NCBI GenBank assembly: GCA_018114805.1
Contig: CP073042.1
Coordinates: 4,402,001 to 4,466,000 of the forward strand
Length of the DNA: 64,000 nt
Direction of reading: 5' to 3'
Source of the DNA: Candidatus Streptomyces philanthi
GTDB lineage: Bacteria > Actinomycetota > Actinomycetes > Streptomycetales > Streptomycetaceae
Shown here: positions 30,244-40,235 of the stretch, piece by piece
Layout: the number at the start of each line of letters is the position of its first letter
How positions within the stretch are numbered: the stretch's first letter is position 1
The notes under the pieces: model-generated
Databases searched by the model: none
What the model was told of the DNA's origin: nothing
What the model saw: only the letters and a program-made list of their open reading frames with translations
Made by a program: the position numbers and the translations under genes

Positions 30244-31455
30244 GTGAACGTGCAGGGGATGTCCGGGGTGCGACGGCGCCGGGGGCTGCTCGGGGTGCTG
30301 CTGGGGACGACGCTGCTGCTGGTGTCCGCGTGCCGCGGCGACTCGGGCGACGACGGTGACGAGGGCAAGGGCGGCGACAACAAGGCGTCGCGGGCCGTGG
30401 TCTCCATCGCGCCCCGCGACGGCGCCGTCGACGTCGGTACCAGTGGTGTCCTGAAGGTCACCGCCGACAAGGGCAAGCTCAGCTCGGTCAAGGTGGCGGA
30501 CAGCAAGGGCAACGTTGTCGCCGGCAAGATCGCCGACAACGGGGCGAGCTGGCGGCCCACCGGCCATCTGGGCGCCTCCACCAAGTCCACGGTGGACGCC
30601 GTCGCCAAGGACGGTGAGGGTCGCGAGTCGGCCAAGCACGCGTCGTTCACTACCCTGGTCCCCAAGGACACCTTCGTCGGCCACTTCACCCCCGAGAACG
30701 GGGACACGGTCGGCGTCGGCATGCCTGTCTCGCTCAACTTCAGCCGTGCGATCACCAACCGGGCGGCCGTGGAGCGCGCCGTCAGCGTCACCGCGCAGCC
30801 GTCCGTGCCGGTCGAGGGCCACTGGTTCGGCAACCAGCGCTTCGACTTCCGCCCCGAGAAGTACTGGGCCGCGGGTACCAAGGTCACGCCCAACCTGCGG
30901 CTCGACGGCGTCGAGGGCACCCGCGGGGTCTAGGGAACGCAGGCCAAGACCGTGCGGTTCACCGTGGGGCGCGATCAGGTCAGCACCGTGGACGCGAAGA
31001 CCAAGAAGATGACGGTTGAGCGGGACGGCAAGGTCATCAAGACCCTCCCGATCACCGCCGGAGCGCCGGGCACCGAGACGTACAACGGCACGATGGTGGT
31101 CAGCGAGAAGCACACCGTGACCCGGATGAACAGCGACATGGTCGGCTTCGGGGGCGAGTACGACATCAAGGACGTGCCGCACGCGATGCGCCTGTCGACC
31201 TCGGGCACCTTCATCCACGGCAACTACTGGTCCGGCAGGCCGACCTTCGGTTCGGTCAACGCGAGCCACGGCTGCATCGGCCTCTTCGACCAGCGCGGCG
31301 GCGGTGACAGCTCCACGCCGGGCGCCTGATTCTTCCGCAACTCGCAGGTCGGCGACGTGGTCGTGGTCAAGAACTCGCAGGACGAGACCATCAGGCCCGA
31401 CAACGGCTTCAGCGGCTGGAACATGCCCTGGTCGGAGTGGACCGCCAAGCAGTGA
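30244..31455 (+). pseudogene. L,D-transpeptidase lipoprotein with two internal stops
   Basis: The frame is continuous for 404 codons apart from two stops. It starts at GTG (VNVQGMSG). A lipobox (LLLVSAC) makes it a lipoprotein. Two Ig-like domains follow (about 45-140 and 145-240), then a YkuD catalytic domain with FIHGNYW and the nucleophile motif NASHGCIGL. Family members make 3-3 crosslinks in peptidoglycan. A TAG at codon 230 (30931-30933) stands where TRGVYGTQAKTV needs Tyr, and a TGA at codon 362 (31327-31329) where TPGAWFFRNSQVG needs Trp. There is no frameshift. A readthrough of both stops would restore the entire protein. Confidence 0.9.
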
Positions 31456-31543
31456 GCACCCGCGGCCCCGCGCCCGGCCGCCCGCCTGTGACGTGCGTCG
31501 GGGGGCCGCCCGTCGCCCTGTTAGTGGGCGCTAACCTGCGCTC

Positions 31544-32317
31544 ATGACTGAGACTGTGCACCTTGAGGTCGCCGACGGCGTCGGCGTCATCCGCCTGGAC
31601 CGCCCGCCGATGAACGCGCTGGACGTCGCCCTGCAGGACCGGCTGGGCGAGCTGGCCGCCGAGGTCTCCGGCCGCGCGGACGTGCGCTCGGTCGTCCTGT
31701 GGGGCGGCGAGAAGGTGTTCGCCGCCGGGGCGGACATCAAGGAGATGCAGGTCATGGACCACGCCGCGATGGTGGCGCGGGCCCGCGGCCTGCAGGACGC
31801 GTTCACGGCCGTGGCCCGCATCCCCAAGCCCGTGGTGGCCGCCGTGACCGGGTACGCGCTCGGCGGTGGCTGCGAGCTCGCCCTCTGCGCCGACTACCGG
31901 ATCGCCGCCGACAACGCCAAGCTGGGCCAGCCCGAGATCCTGCTCGGCGTGATCCCCGGTGCGGGCGGCACCCAGCGACTGCCGCGGCTGATCGGCCCCT
32001 CCAAGGCCAAGAATCTGATCTTCACCGGCCGCATGGTCAAGGCCGACGAGGCGCTCTCCCTCGGCCTCGTCGACCGGGTCGTGCCCGCCGACGAAGTCTA
32101 CGCGCAGGCGCACGCCTGGGCGGCGCGGCTCGCGCGGGGTCCGGCGATCGCGCTGCGCGCGGCCAAGGAGTCGGTGGACGCCGGCCTGGAGACCGACATC
32201 GACACCGGCCTGACCATCGAGCGCGGCTGGTTCGCCGGGCTGTTCGCGACCGAGGACCGGGAGACCGGCATGCGCAGCTTCGTGGAGGAGGGCCCGGGCA
32301 AGGCCAAGTTCCGCTAG
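31544..32317 (+). CDS. Enoyl-CoA hydratase/isomerase
   Basis: An intact 257-residue crotonase-fold protein. It has the oxyanion-hole loop KVFAAGADIKEMQ, the conserved GYALGGGCELALCAD, and the catalytic region QPEILLGVIPGAGGTQRL with the second Glu. By homology it hydrates trans-2-enoyl-CoA in beta-oxidation or amino-acid catabolism. A near-palindrome GTTAG-N6-CTAAC lies 9-24 bases before the start and could be an operator. It is monocistronic and downstream of the transpeptidase. Confidence 0.93.
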   Translation: MTETVHLEVADGVGVIRLDRPPMNALDVALQDRLGELAAEVSGRADVRSVVLWGGEKVFAAGADIKEMQVMDHAAMVARARGLQDAFTAVARIPKPVVAAVTGYALGGGCELALCADYRIAADNAKLGQPEILLGVIPGAGGTQRLPRLIGPSKAKNLIFTGRMVKADEALSLGLVDRVVPADEVYAQAHAWAARLARGPAIALRAAKESVDAGLETDIDTGLTIERGWFAGLFATEDRETGMRSFVEEGPGKAKFR

Positions 32318-32597
32318 CGCGGAGCGAGTTGTCCACGGGGTCCGCCGTCGGCGGGCCCCGTGCCCCGTGCGGGCGAATCGAGGGCGCGGACGTGCGCGGG
32401 GCCGCGCTGGCGCGCACGCGCCGTCGCACGCAACGTCATCACCTGCATGCGTGTCGTCACGGCAGGTCAGGTGGGCAATCGTACGTTTGTACGTGCCTTT
32501 GGCATATGTCGTGGCGGAGTTGTGTGGCGTTGCGTACGGGCGCGCCGAATCCCACGGTTCCGCCCCGAGCCGCCCGCTCGGCGGCCATGATGGGGGC

Positions 32598-33098
32598 ATG
32601 GCGGGCTTGGAGGGAATGGACCAGTCGCGCCGGGAAGCCGAATCTGCTCCCGCGCGCTGGGTGACGACCATTGACGATGAACTCGCCACGAAGGCGCTCG
32701 ACCTCTATGGCAACCCCGCCACGGCCGAGGTGCGCCTGCTCTCCCGCCCCGAGTCGGCCGCCACCCGCCCGCTGACGCAGAACGTGGTGCTCCGTCAGTG
32801 GGCCCTCGGTCCCCAGACGGCCGAGCACGCGGTGCTGCTCGTCTCCGAACTCGTCGGCAACGCCGTGCGGCACACCGGCGCCCGCGCCTTCGGGCTGCGC
32901 CTGCTGCGCCGGCGCGGTTGGATCAGGGTCGAGGTCCGCGACCCCTCGCGCGGGCTGCCGTGCCTGATGCCGGTGCATGAGCTGGACGTCAGCGGGCGCG
33001 GCCTCTTCCTAGTGGACAAGCTCTCCGACCGCTGGGGCGTGGACCTGCTGCCGTGCGGCAAGACGACGTGGTTCGAGATGCGCGTGCCCGAGCGGTGA
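32598..33098 (+). CDS. Anti-sigma-type ATP-binding regulatory protein
   Basis: A 166-residue intact protein with one HATPase_c_2 domain, as in RsbW/SpoIIAB-like serine kinases and the many stand-alone ATP-binding regulators of streptomycetes. The N box is LLVSELVGNAVRHTG and the G box GRGLFLVDKLSDRWG. No sigma factor or anti-anti-sigma gene is adjacent, so the partner is unknown. ATG 32598 (MAGLEGMDQ) is preferred over the longer open frame upstream. Confidence 0.86.
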   Translation: MAGLEGMDQSRREAESAPARWVTTIDDELATKALDLYGNPATAEVRLLSRPESAATRPLTQNVVLRQWALGPQTAEHAVLLVSELVGNAVRHTGARAFGLRLLRRRGWIRVEVRDPSRGLPCLMPVHELDVSGRGLFLVDKLSDRWGVDLLPCGKTTWFEMRVPER

Positions 33099-33689
33099 CC
33101 CCGGCCTCGGCGGTGGGCCGGGCGGCGGGGGCGCCGCCTCGGACGGCAGCGAAGAAGCCCCCGCCGCGTCCTGGGACGGGCGGGTGCCTCCTCGTGCCAC
33201 TGCCGCCACGGCGCGAGGGCGTGTGGCCGTAGCGGCGTTGCTCGACGACCTGGCCCGGGTCAATGGGGGTCGCTGCTTCAACTATCGCAGACAAGGTGCG
33301 AGGCTTTCAAAGCTGCATGAGGGTCTTAGGGGATCAAATACGACATTTTAGATGTCAAATTAAGGTGAACTGTGCCACGTGCCTTGCAGGCGGCGGGTGA
33401 ATGTCAAAAATATGTAAGGAATACATGCGACCCTCGGGTGCTTTCAAGGGTCTGGACAAGGCGTCGGGAACTTTCTTTGCCAGCCGTACGTGGGCTGTGC
33501 GGCTGGTCCTCTTGGCACCGTCCCCGCCACCGTTCACGATGTGGGGAAGTGTCAGTCCCTGCCTTCCGTTGCACGTCACCGCCCCCGCCCCGCGCGCCTC
33601 TCGCCCCCGCACGGACGCGCGCACCGCACGCCCCGACGGCCGAACCCGCGCCGACGGTGCCCCACCGAACCACGGACTCGGGAGACCCC
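33099..33689. other. Intergenic region before the amidase gene
   Basis: 591 bases with no supported gene and an unusually AT-rich centre (33280-33480). That centre holds two short inverted repeats, GACAT-N5-ATGTC near 33340 and ATGTA-N5-TACAT near 33415. It probably carries a regulated promoter for the amidase. Confidence 0.45.
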
Positions 33690-34316
33690 ATGGAAGACCA
33701 CGCCCCCCACGCCTCCCGCCGCAACGTGTTGCGCGGCGCCCTGCTCGGTGCCACCGCCCTCGGGCTGGTGAGCGCCGCCGCCCCGTTGGCCGCGGCCAGA
33801 CCGGACTGGCGGGCCGGTGACGTCGACTACCCGGGGGCCCGCTGGGCGCCCGCGAGCACCGAGAACTTCACCGCCTCCAGCCGCCCCGACGCGTGCCCGA
33901 TCGACTTCGTTGTGATCCACGTGACGCAGGAGACGTTCAAGGACACCATCGCCATCTTCCAGAACCCCGCCAAGCAGGTCTCGGCGCACTACGTGGTGCG
34001 CTCGGTGGACGGCCTCGTCGGGCAGTGCGTGCGGGAGCGGGACATCGGCTGGCACGCGGGGAACTGGAACTACAACACGCGCAGCGTCGGCATCGAGCAC
34101 GAGGGCTGGGTGGACAAGCCCGAGTACTTCACCGACGCGCTCTACCGGTCGTCGGCCGCGCTGACCGCATCGCTCTGCGACCGTTACGGGCTGCCGGTCG
34201 ACCGCCAGCACATCATCGGACACAACGAGGTGCCCGGCGCGACGCACACCGACCCCGGCCCGCACTGGGACTGGCCGCGCTACCTCAGGCTGGTCAAGGC
34301 GGCACGGCAGCGCTGA
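33690..34316 (+). CDS. Exported N-acetylmuramoyl-L-alanine amidase (Amidase_2)
   Basis: A 208-residue intact peptidoglycan amidase. The N-terminus is a Tat signal (SRRNVLRGALLGATALGL). The catalytic domain has the first zinc His in DFVVIHVTQ, IGWHAGNWNYNT, the conserved IIGHNEVPGATHTDPG and PHWDW. By homology it cuts the amide bond between MurNAc and L-Ala and acts outside the membrane. GGAG six bases before the ATG fixes the start. No cell-wall-binding repeat is attached. Confidence 0.93.
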   Translation: MEDHAPHASRRNVLRGALLGATALGLVSAAAPLAAARPDWRAGDVDYPGARWAPASTENFTASSRPDACPIDFVVIHVTQETFKDTIAIFQNPAKQVSAHYVVRSVDGLVGQCVRERDIGWHAGNWNYNTRSVGIEHEGWVDKPEYFTDALYRSSAALTASLCDRYGLPVDRQHIIGHNEVPGATHTDPGPHWDWPRYLRLVKAARQR

Positions 34317-34401
34317 GGTGTGCCGGTTGGCTACGGCGCCACGCCGAGGGGTCGCTAATGTGTGCTGGTCAAAAGCAACCACACGAAAAGGGGCGGCCCA
34401 G

Positions 34402-34614
34402 GTGGCGGACATCGAGGCGGCGCGCACGGCGTTTGAGCGGTACGACCTGGACAAGGACGGATACATCTCCGCGTCCGAGTACAAGAGCGTGATGGCCCAA
34501 CTGGGGGACCCGTTCGTCACGGAGTCCGTCGCGGAGGCCATCATCAAGTCGGCCGACAGCAACCAGGACGGCAAGCTCTCCTTCGACGAGTTCTGGGCCA
34601 TCCAGAACCGCTGA
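34402..34614 (+). CDS. Small EF-hand calcium-binding protein
   Basis: A 70-residue protein starting at GTG (ADIEAARTAFERYDLDKDGY). Two complete EF-hand loops are present, DLDKDGYISASE and DSNQDGKLSFDE, each with acidic residues at loop positions 1, 3, 5 and 12. It is of the calmodulin-like CabD type known from streptomycetes, which bind Ca2+ in the cytoplasm. The short length and GTG start with AAAAGGGG upstream are normal for the group. It is followed by a terminator. Confidence 0.92.
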   Translation: MADIEAARTAFERYDLDKDGYISASEYKSVMAQLGDPFVTESVAEAIIKSADSNQDGKLSFDEFWAIQNR

Positions 34615-34631
34615 CGGCCTGTCGAACCGCC

Positions 34632-34681
34632 CGAAGCCCCCGCGGAACCGGCGCCCCGCGAGCCGCTCCCGGGGGCTTTCG
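34632..34681 (+). terminator. Hairpin terminator after the EF-hand gene
   Basis: CGAAGCCCCCG and CGGGGGCTTTCG pair with a one-base bulge over a 27-base loop that is itself structured, 18 bases after the stop. Confidence 0.65.
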
Positions 34682-34750
34682 GCGTCCTGGGCCGACGCGT
34701 CCGCGCCACCCACGGGGGAGCGCGGCGCGGTCGGGCCCGGCGCGCGGGGC

Positions 34751-35059
34751 TCAGCGACCGCCGCGCCGCTGGGCGCTGGCGCGCCGGCGCCGGTCGTTGC
34801 ACAGCAGGCAGCGGCCCCAACCCGGCGGCAGCGGGTCGTCCTTGTCCCCGTACAGCGGGTCCGTGGCGCCGCGCGGGTGCTCCGCGCAGCCCGTGGAACC
34901 GTGCCCGGCCCCGAGCGCGCCGGCCGCGGCCAGCGCGCGCCGCAGCGCGTCTGTGAGCTGGTCGGTCTCCAGGGCGGACGGCTCCGAACCCAGCGAGAAG
35001 GCGATGTCCGATGCCGTGGTGAGCGCGCTCTGCAGCTCGCGCACATCTGCGTAACTCAT
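34751..35059 (-). CDS. Conserved hypothetical protein with a C-terminal Cys motif
   Basis: A 102-residue intact protein. The first half is helical (VRELQSALTTASDIAFSLGS). The second half has three Cys, in TGCAEHP and GRCLLCND, which with the nearby His could bind a metal or form a redox pair. The tail is Arg-rich. I recognise it as a small protein common in streptomycete genomes but know no function. It converges on the EF-hand gene. Confidence 0.7.
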   Translation of the reverse strand: MSYADVRELQSALTTASDIAFSLGSEPSALETDQLTDALRRALAAAGALGAGHGSTGCAEHPRGATDPLYGDKDDPLPPGWGRCLLCNDRRRRASAQRRGGR

Positions 35060-35217
35060 GCGGGGAGCCTAAGCGCTCCCTCTGACAACGCCGACGGGCA
35101 CCGCCCGTGACCTGGGCGTTCGCGGTGGCTGGCCGGCTCGCGTGCTGCCAGGCTGCGGATCACCGGGGCGCCGGACTGCCGGGCTGCCGGCCGGGCGGGC
35201 GGCGGGCGGGGGCGGGG

Positions 35218-35772
35218 CTAGGAGGCGGCCCAGCCGCGCAGGGCCGCCTCGCTCCTGAAGTCGGCCACGTCCTTGTCCAGTGGCCGGTCGGTGTACTGGT
35301 GGATGCGCCACTTGGCCTTGATGCGGGGCTTCCCGGCCGTCACGTAGTCGGCTATCCACAGGCCGTCGCCCGCGTACGAGGTGGTGTCGTGGTTGAGCCA
35401 GAACGTGCGGTTGCAGTACAGCAGCACCCGGTGGTCCGGGCGCAGCCGCTTGACCTCGCGGATGAACCTGTCCTTCTCGGCGTTGCTCGCGCGGGTGCCC
35501 TTGCTGGTGTTCTCCCAGTCGACGGCGAGCAGGTCGCCCTTCCTGGACGCGCACTTCTCGACGAAGTACTCGGCCTGGGCGGTGAGGTTGTCCGGCCACA
35601 GGAAGTGGTAGAAGCCGACGACGCAGCCGGCGTCGCGGGCGCGGTCGGCCTGCGCCGACTGCCTGGGGTTGATGTAGGAGCGGCCCTCGGTCGCCTTGAC
35701 GAAGACGAACGAGAGCCCCTCGGTGCTGCAATTGCTCGCCTGGTGCGAGCTGACGTCGATTCCGCGCAGCAT
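35218..35772 (-). CDS. GH25 lysozyme-like muramidase, no signal peptide
   Basis: A 184-residue intact protein of glycoside hydrolase family 25. It starts MLRGIDVSSHQ and carries the catalytic DxE pair in LLAVDWENTS. Other conserved stretches are FVKATEG, GFYHFLWP, LYCNRTFW and the ending WRIHQYTDRPLDKDVADF. Family members cleave the beta-1,4 bond between MurNAc and GlcNAc. The start is set by GGGAGG seven bases upstream and no export signal is seen, which suggests cell lysis, phage descent or non-classical export. Confidence 0.9.
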   Translation of the reverse strand: MLRGIDVSSHQASNCSTEGLSFVFVKATEGRSYINPRQSAQADRARDAGCVVGFYHFLWPDNLTAQAEYFVEKCASRKGDLLAVDWENTSKGTRASNAEKDRFIREVKRLRPDHRVLLYCNRTFWLNHDTTSYAGDGLWIADYVTAGKPRIKAKWRIHQYTDRPLDKDVADFRSEAALRGWAAS

Positions 35773-35918
35773 CGTGCTGCCTCCCGGGGGATGTGGGGAT
35801 AGGAGGGTGAGCGTGGTGGGGGGAGGGTGGGGGATGGCTTGTTCTCCTTGTTCCCGGTAACGGACGGTATGGAACCGATCACGGGTGCCCAATGGGGGCG
35901 GTTGCCCGACGGGCGCGG

Positions 35919-36842
35919 TCAGTCGGTGGGCGCCGGCGGATACGCGCGGCGCGCCCGCTCCGCCAGTTGGCGCCCGTGCGCGGCCAGTCTGCCCCCGCGC
36001 GCCCAGGCCAACAGGAGCGTGTAGCGCGCCGCGTCGTCGTCTAGCGGGAGGAAGACCACGCCGGGCAGCGGCGCGGGGGCCGGGAAGGCGGCCACCGCCG
36101 CGCTGGCGGCGCGCACCATCGCCGCGGCCACGGCCCCGGTCCGTGGCGCGGGACAGGCGCAGGTCGACGCCGCTGTGCCCGATGGCACCCAACAGCCGTC
36201 GTCCCAGCGTGCCCTGGTGCGCGTCCACCAGGACGCACGTGTGGGGCGCCAGGTCGCGCAGGGCGGCCACCGAACGCCGGCCGGCGAGTGGGTGCCCCTC
36301 GCCGAGACCGACGAGCAGCCCCTCGTGGGCGATGACGGCGCTCTCGACGTCGGTGGACGGCGGCCCGTCCAGGCAAGGGAAGTGCCGTACGAGGGCGAGT
36401 TCCACCCTCTGGGGGCGCAGCAGGTCCAGCAGGGCGGCGCTGGACTCCTCGGTGCGCACGTCGAGCGGGGCGCCGGGCAACAGCGCGTACAGGGCACCCA
36501 CGAGCGCGGGCAGCGCGGGGTGGCCGACGGCACCGACGCGCACCGTGTCGGCCGGGCCGCCCGGGCCCGGCCACGGGCGGTGCGCTCGGCCGCGGCGTCC
36601 AGCAGCCAGTCGACCAGCGGGAGCAGCGTGTCGGCGCCGCCGAGCACGAGCCGTCCCGCCGCGGTCGGCGTCGTCCCGCGCGGGCCGCGGCAGAACAGGG
36701 TGACCCCGGCGCCGCGTTCGATGCGCTGGAGCCTGCGGCTCACGCTCGCCTGGTGGGTGCCGAGCGCGCGGGCCGCGCCGGCCAGGCTGCCCGCGGTGGC
36801 GATGGCGCGCAGGACGCGCAGGTCATGGATTTCCAGCGTCAT
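35919..36842 (-). pseudogene. LysR-family regulator 1, two frameshifts
   Basis: A LysR-type regulator. The HTH (MTLEIHDLRVLRAIATAGSL, then AALGTHQASVSRRLQRIE in the same frame) is followed by a frameshift near 36555. VGAVGHPALPALVGALYALL and the rest of the effector-binding domain are in a second frame, and a further break near 36150 precedes AVAAFPAPAPLPGVVFLPLD. Intact length would be about 308 residues. Its start overlaps the 3' end of regulator 2 by some 20 bases on the same strand. Its target is not known; the neighbouring cyclodipeptide synthase operon is a candidate. Confidence 0.82.
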
Positions 36843-37841
36843 GACCAACAGACGTGCCGGGGCGGCCCAGGGATGTGCGGGGCGCGGCGATCGGTGCGCG
36901 GTGGCCGATCGGCGTGGTGGGCACGGCGGCGCCGCGACCGCTGGCGCCGCGTTCGTGCGTCAACTCGTCGTGCGCCACGGCCAGGAGTCGCGCGAGCTGC
37001 GGCAGCATGCCGGCCGCCGGGTTGCCGGGGAGTGTGGCGAGCCAGTGCCGCATGCGCGAGGGCAGGTCGATGACCCTGCGGTGTACGGTGCCCGGTGCGA
37101 CCGGGCGGATCTGCTGGGTGAGGGTCACGCAGCCCTGGTGGCGGATGACGTCGCAGCGCGGGCCCGACACCGGCACGTCGTAGCTCTGATCCTCGGGACG
37201 AAGCCGAAGGGGCCGCACAGCTTGCGCAGCGCCTCCTGGCAGCCGTCCGGGCCGAGTACGGAGATCCACTCCTCGGAAGTGAGGTCGGCCATGCGCAGCG
37301 ACGGGACGCGGGCCAACGGGTGGTCCTCGGCCAGCGCGAGGAAGACGGCGGTCTCGGCCACCTGGGCCAGCACGAGCCCGTCGGTGGCGGGCTGTTCGAC
37401 CTCGGTGCTCATGCTGAACAACCCGATGTCCACCTCGCCGGCGCGCAACAGGGCGTTCAGCTCGGACGAGGAGTCGACCGTCACGATGCGCAGTTGCCAC
37501 AGGCAGTCGAGCAGGGCCTCGGAGAGCGGGCCCGCGTCCCAGCCGACGCGCAGCGTGTGGCGCTGGTGTTGGCGGTGGGCGTGTAGTTGGGCGTCGAGTT
37601 CGTCGAAGCGCCGGACGATGGTCTCGGCGTGCCCGAGCACGCTCTCGCCGAGCGGGGTGAGCCGGACGCCGTAGGTGTCGCGCTGGAACAGGGCTCCGCC
37701 GAGCAGGCCCTCCAGACGGCGGACCTGTCGGCTGAGTGCGGGCTGTGGCAATCCGAGTTCGGCCGCCGCTTTGTTGAGGCTGCCAGCGGTCGCTACGGCA
37801 CAGAGATTGCGCAAATGGCGAAGCTGCAACTCCATGGCCAC
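36823..37841 (-). pseudogene. LysR-family regulator 2, one frameshift
   Basis: A LysR-type regulator divergent from the cyclodipeptide synthase operon, the classical arrangement of a LysR protein and its target. The HTH region is ELQLRHLRNLCAVATAGSLN to LPQPALSRQVRRLEG. The effector domain runs through TLRVGWDAGPLSEALLDCLW and LCGPFGF, where a frameshift near 37200 interrupts it; it resumes with SYDVPVSGPRCDVIRHQGCV. The C-terminus is longer than usual and Gly/Arg-rich. The start is GTG 37841 or ATG 37835. It is probably the direct regulator of the operon at 38.2 kb. Confidence 0.84.
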
Positions 37842-38191
37842 GAAGATATGCCGCGCGAGTCCTGAACGCCAGAGTCAGGAAGGGCAATTTGTGAACGCCG
37901 GACTTTCTCCTGTCACGGTCTTCCCCGGTGCGACGTGAGGCGGGTGTTTGTGCCGTTTGCCCGACGGTTACGCTCCGACCTGTCCCCTCATTGGGGATTT
38001 TGGTCCGTACCTTTTTGTGCTACGTGCGCAGCATTTATCGACGCGCCGAGGTATGCGCGCCGGGCATAGCCCGCTGACACTACCCGGGCATTCGGTGAAG
38101 CGTGAAGATCCTGCTGGTGGTCTCATCCCGGAACGGCCCCACCGTGGCCGTGCGCGGAGCAGGTCATACGAGTCGTTGGCGAGGTCGAGAC
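37842..38191. promoter_or_regulatory. Promoter region between LysR 2 and the cyclodipeptide synthase
   Basis: 350 bases, clearly less GC-rich than the surroundings, between divergent genes. It should hold both promoters and the LysR-binding site. No T-N11-A box could be picked out with confidence. The GAGG site about nine bases before ATG 38192 decides the synthase start. Confidence 0.5.
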
Positions 38192-38902
38192 ATGTTCAAC
38201 CCTGAACCACTTACCGAGCGGTGTGGCGCGCTGCTGCCCACCGTCTCGCACGTGTGTATCGGAGTCAGCCCCTTCAATAGCTATTTCAACACGGAGAGGC
38301 TGACGGCACTGGCGAAATGGGCGTTAACTCGCTTCGAACAGTGCCATTTCTTCATCCCGGACACGGTCGCCGCGCACACCCTGGAGGCCCTCGGCTACTC
38401 CCCGGGCCGGGCCCGGCACAAGGCCAGCCGGCAGGGCCAGTACGCGCACAACAAGGTGGCCGTCGCGCTGCGCGCGCTCGACGTGCCCGAGCCGGAGCGG
38501 CTGATCCTGGGCATGGCGCAGCTGACCGAGCCCCCGCGCTACCGCGAGCTGGTCGAGGAGGCGGGCACACTCTTCGAGCGGGACGCCGCGTTCCGGGCGG
38601 CCTGCCTCAAGGCCACGCACTGGGTGCTCGACCGCAAGCTGCCGCCCGGGGACACGCCCACCGACGAGCAGTCGCTGCTCGCCGTGCGCTACTTCATCGC
38701 CGAACTTCCGCTGTTCGCCGACTCCGGCGGAATCTGCGGCGCCGGGCCCTCGCTGTTCGTTTACCACCAGCGGGTCGCGTTCCTGGAGAAGTTCTACGCC
38801 GGACAACTGCCGTGGCGCCCCGCCCCGGGACAGGGATTCCTCGTCGTACGGGAAAAGGACGACACCGCGCCGGACCTCTCCCTTATTGGAGTGGGCGGCT
38901 GA
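38192..38902 (+). CDS. Cyclodipeptide synthase (CDPS)
   Basis: A 236-residue enzyme that uses two aminoacyl-tRNAs to make a cyclic dipeptide (diketopiperazine). The ATG chosen (MFNPEPLTER) gives the usual family length; the open frame extends 30 codons upstream without motifs. Compared with AlbC from memory, catalytic Ser26 lies in GVSPFNSYF, with Asn29-Ser30-Tyr31 after it, Tyr167 and Glu171 in VRYFIAELPLFADSGG, and Tyr191 in LFVYHQRVAF. The Asn after the nucleophile fits the NYQ subfamily. Which amino acids it joins cannot be read from the sequence. Its TGA overlaps the ATG of the permease gene. The gene is intact. Confidence 0.93.
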   Translation: MFNPEPLTERCGALLPTVSHVCIGVSPFNSYFNTERLTALAKWALTRFEQCHFFIPDTVAAHTLEALGYSPGRARHKASRQGQYAHNKVAVALRALDVPEPERLILGMAQLTEPPRYRELVEEAGTLFERDAAFRAACLKATHWVLDRKLPPGDTPTDEQSLLAVRYFIAELPLFADSGGICGAGPSLFVYHQRVAFLEKFYAGQLPWRPAPGQGFLVVREKDDTAPDLSLIGVGG

Positions 38903-40234
38903 TGGCCGCCGAAGCGGATCGGCTCGACGATTACGCGCTGACCCGCGTGCCCGCCGAGGCCCGGTATTCCTGGATATCCGTCGCGGTCCAGCGATTCGGC
39001 CAGGTCTCCTCGTTCCAACAGTTCCTGGTGGGTGCCGTACTCGGCTTCGGAATGGACTTCATCGATGCCGTCATCGCTATCACCGTCGGCTCGGTCCTGT
39101 TGGAGGTCATCACGATTCTGCTCGGCATCGCCGGTGTACGCGAGGGATTGTCGGTCTCGCTGCTCGCCCGCTGGTCCGGATTCGGGCGCAAGGGCTCGGC
39201 ACTGGTGGGCCTGTTGATCGCGCTGAGCCTCGCCGGTTGGTTCGGTGTGCAGAACGGGGTCTTCGCCCGGGGAATGCACGACCTCGCCGGCGGAACTCCG
39301 GAATGGGCGTGGGCGCTGATCGGCGGCGTGGTCATCACGGCCATCACGGTGTACGGGGTTCACCGTGATGGCGTGGACGGCCTACCTGACCGTGCCCGCC
39401 TTCCTCGTCCTGGCCGGCTACTCCATCGTCGACGCGCTCGCCGAGCACTCCGTCGGCGACCTCGTGACCTCCGCGCCGGCCGTGCCCGCCATGTCGCTGG
39501 CGGAGGGCACCACGCTGGTCTCCGGCGCCTTCATCCTGGGCGCACTCATGACGCCGGACATGACGCGGTTCAACCGGCGCCCCTCGGACGTCGTCAAGCA
39601 CACGCTGATCAGCGTGACGCTGGGGGAGTACCTGATCGGGCTCACCGCGGTGCTGCTCGCGCACGCGCCAGGACCTCCGACATCGTCGGCATCATCACCT
39701 CGTCCTCCGGTGTCCTGGGCACGCTCGTGCTGGCCACCGCGATCCTGAGGATCAACGACTGGAACCTGTACTCGTCCTCGCTCGGCTTGGTGAACTCCAT
39801 CGACGTGCTGTGCGGCCGACGGCTCGGCAGTCGTCATCGGAGCCGCCGGCACTGCCCTGTCCGCCGTCGGCATCGTGGACGACTTCACCGACTTCCTGGA
39901 AACCATCGGCGTCCTCGCGCCGCCGGTGGCCGGCGTCATCATCGCCGAGTACTTCGTCGTGCGCCGCTTCCGAGCCGAACTCGACCGGGCCCGCGAGAGC
40001 GGAACGCTGCTCGCCGGCGGGGCCGACTGGATGCCGCTCTCCCTGGTGCGCTGGGCGGCCGGCGCCCTGGTCGGCGAATACCTGGATAGCGGAATTCCCG
40101 CCGTCAACGCGGTCGTCACTGCGCTGCTTCTGTACTCCGTCGTCGGAAAGCTCACCGCGCCCCGGCGCACGCCCCCCGTTGACCATTCCGCGCCCCCGCT
40201 GGCCGAGGTCAACACGACACAATCCGGAGGTTGA
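38902..40234 (+). pseudogene. NCS1 (cytosine/purine) permease, three frameshifts
   Basis: A 12-helix NCS1-family transporter like CodB, which imports nucleobases with a cation. Segments in order: SFQQFLVGAVLGFGMDFIDA, SLAGWFGVQNGVFARGMHDL, then in a second frame MAWTAYLTVPAFLVLAGYSI, back to DIVGIITSSSGVLGTLVLAT, and finally in a third frame VGIVDDFTDFLETIGVLAPP. Breaks are near 39357 (an extra G in a run of four), 39665 and 39820. It is translationally coupled to the cyclodipeptide synthase (TGATG overlap) and to the rhodanese gene. In this setting it may import a precursor or export the product. Confidence 0.85.
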
Positions 40235-40235
40235 T

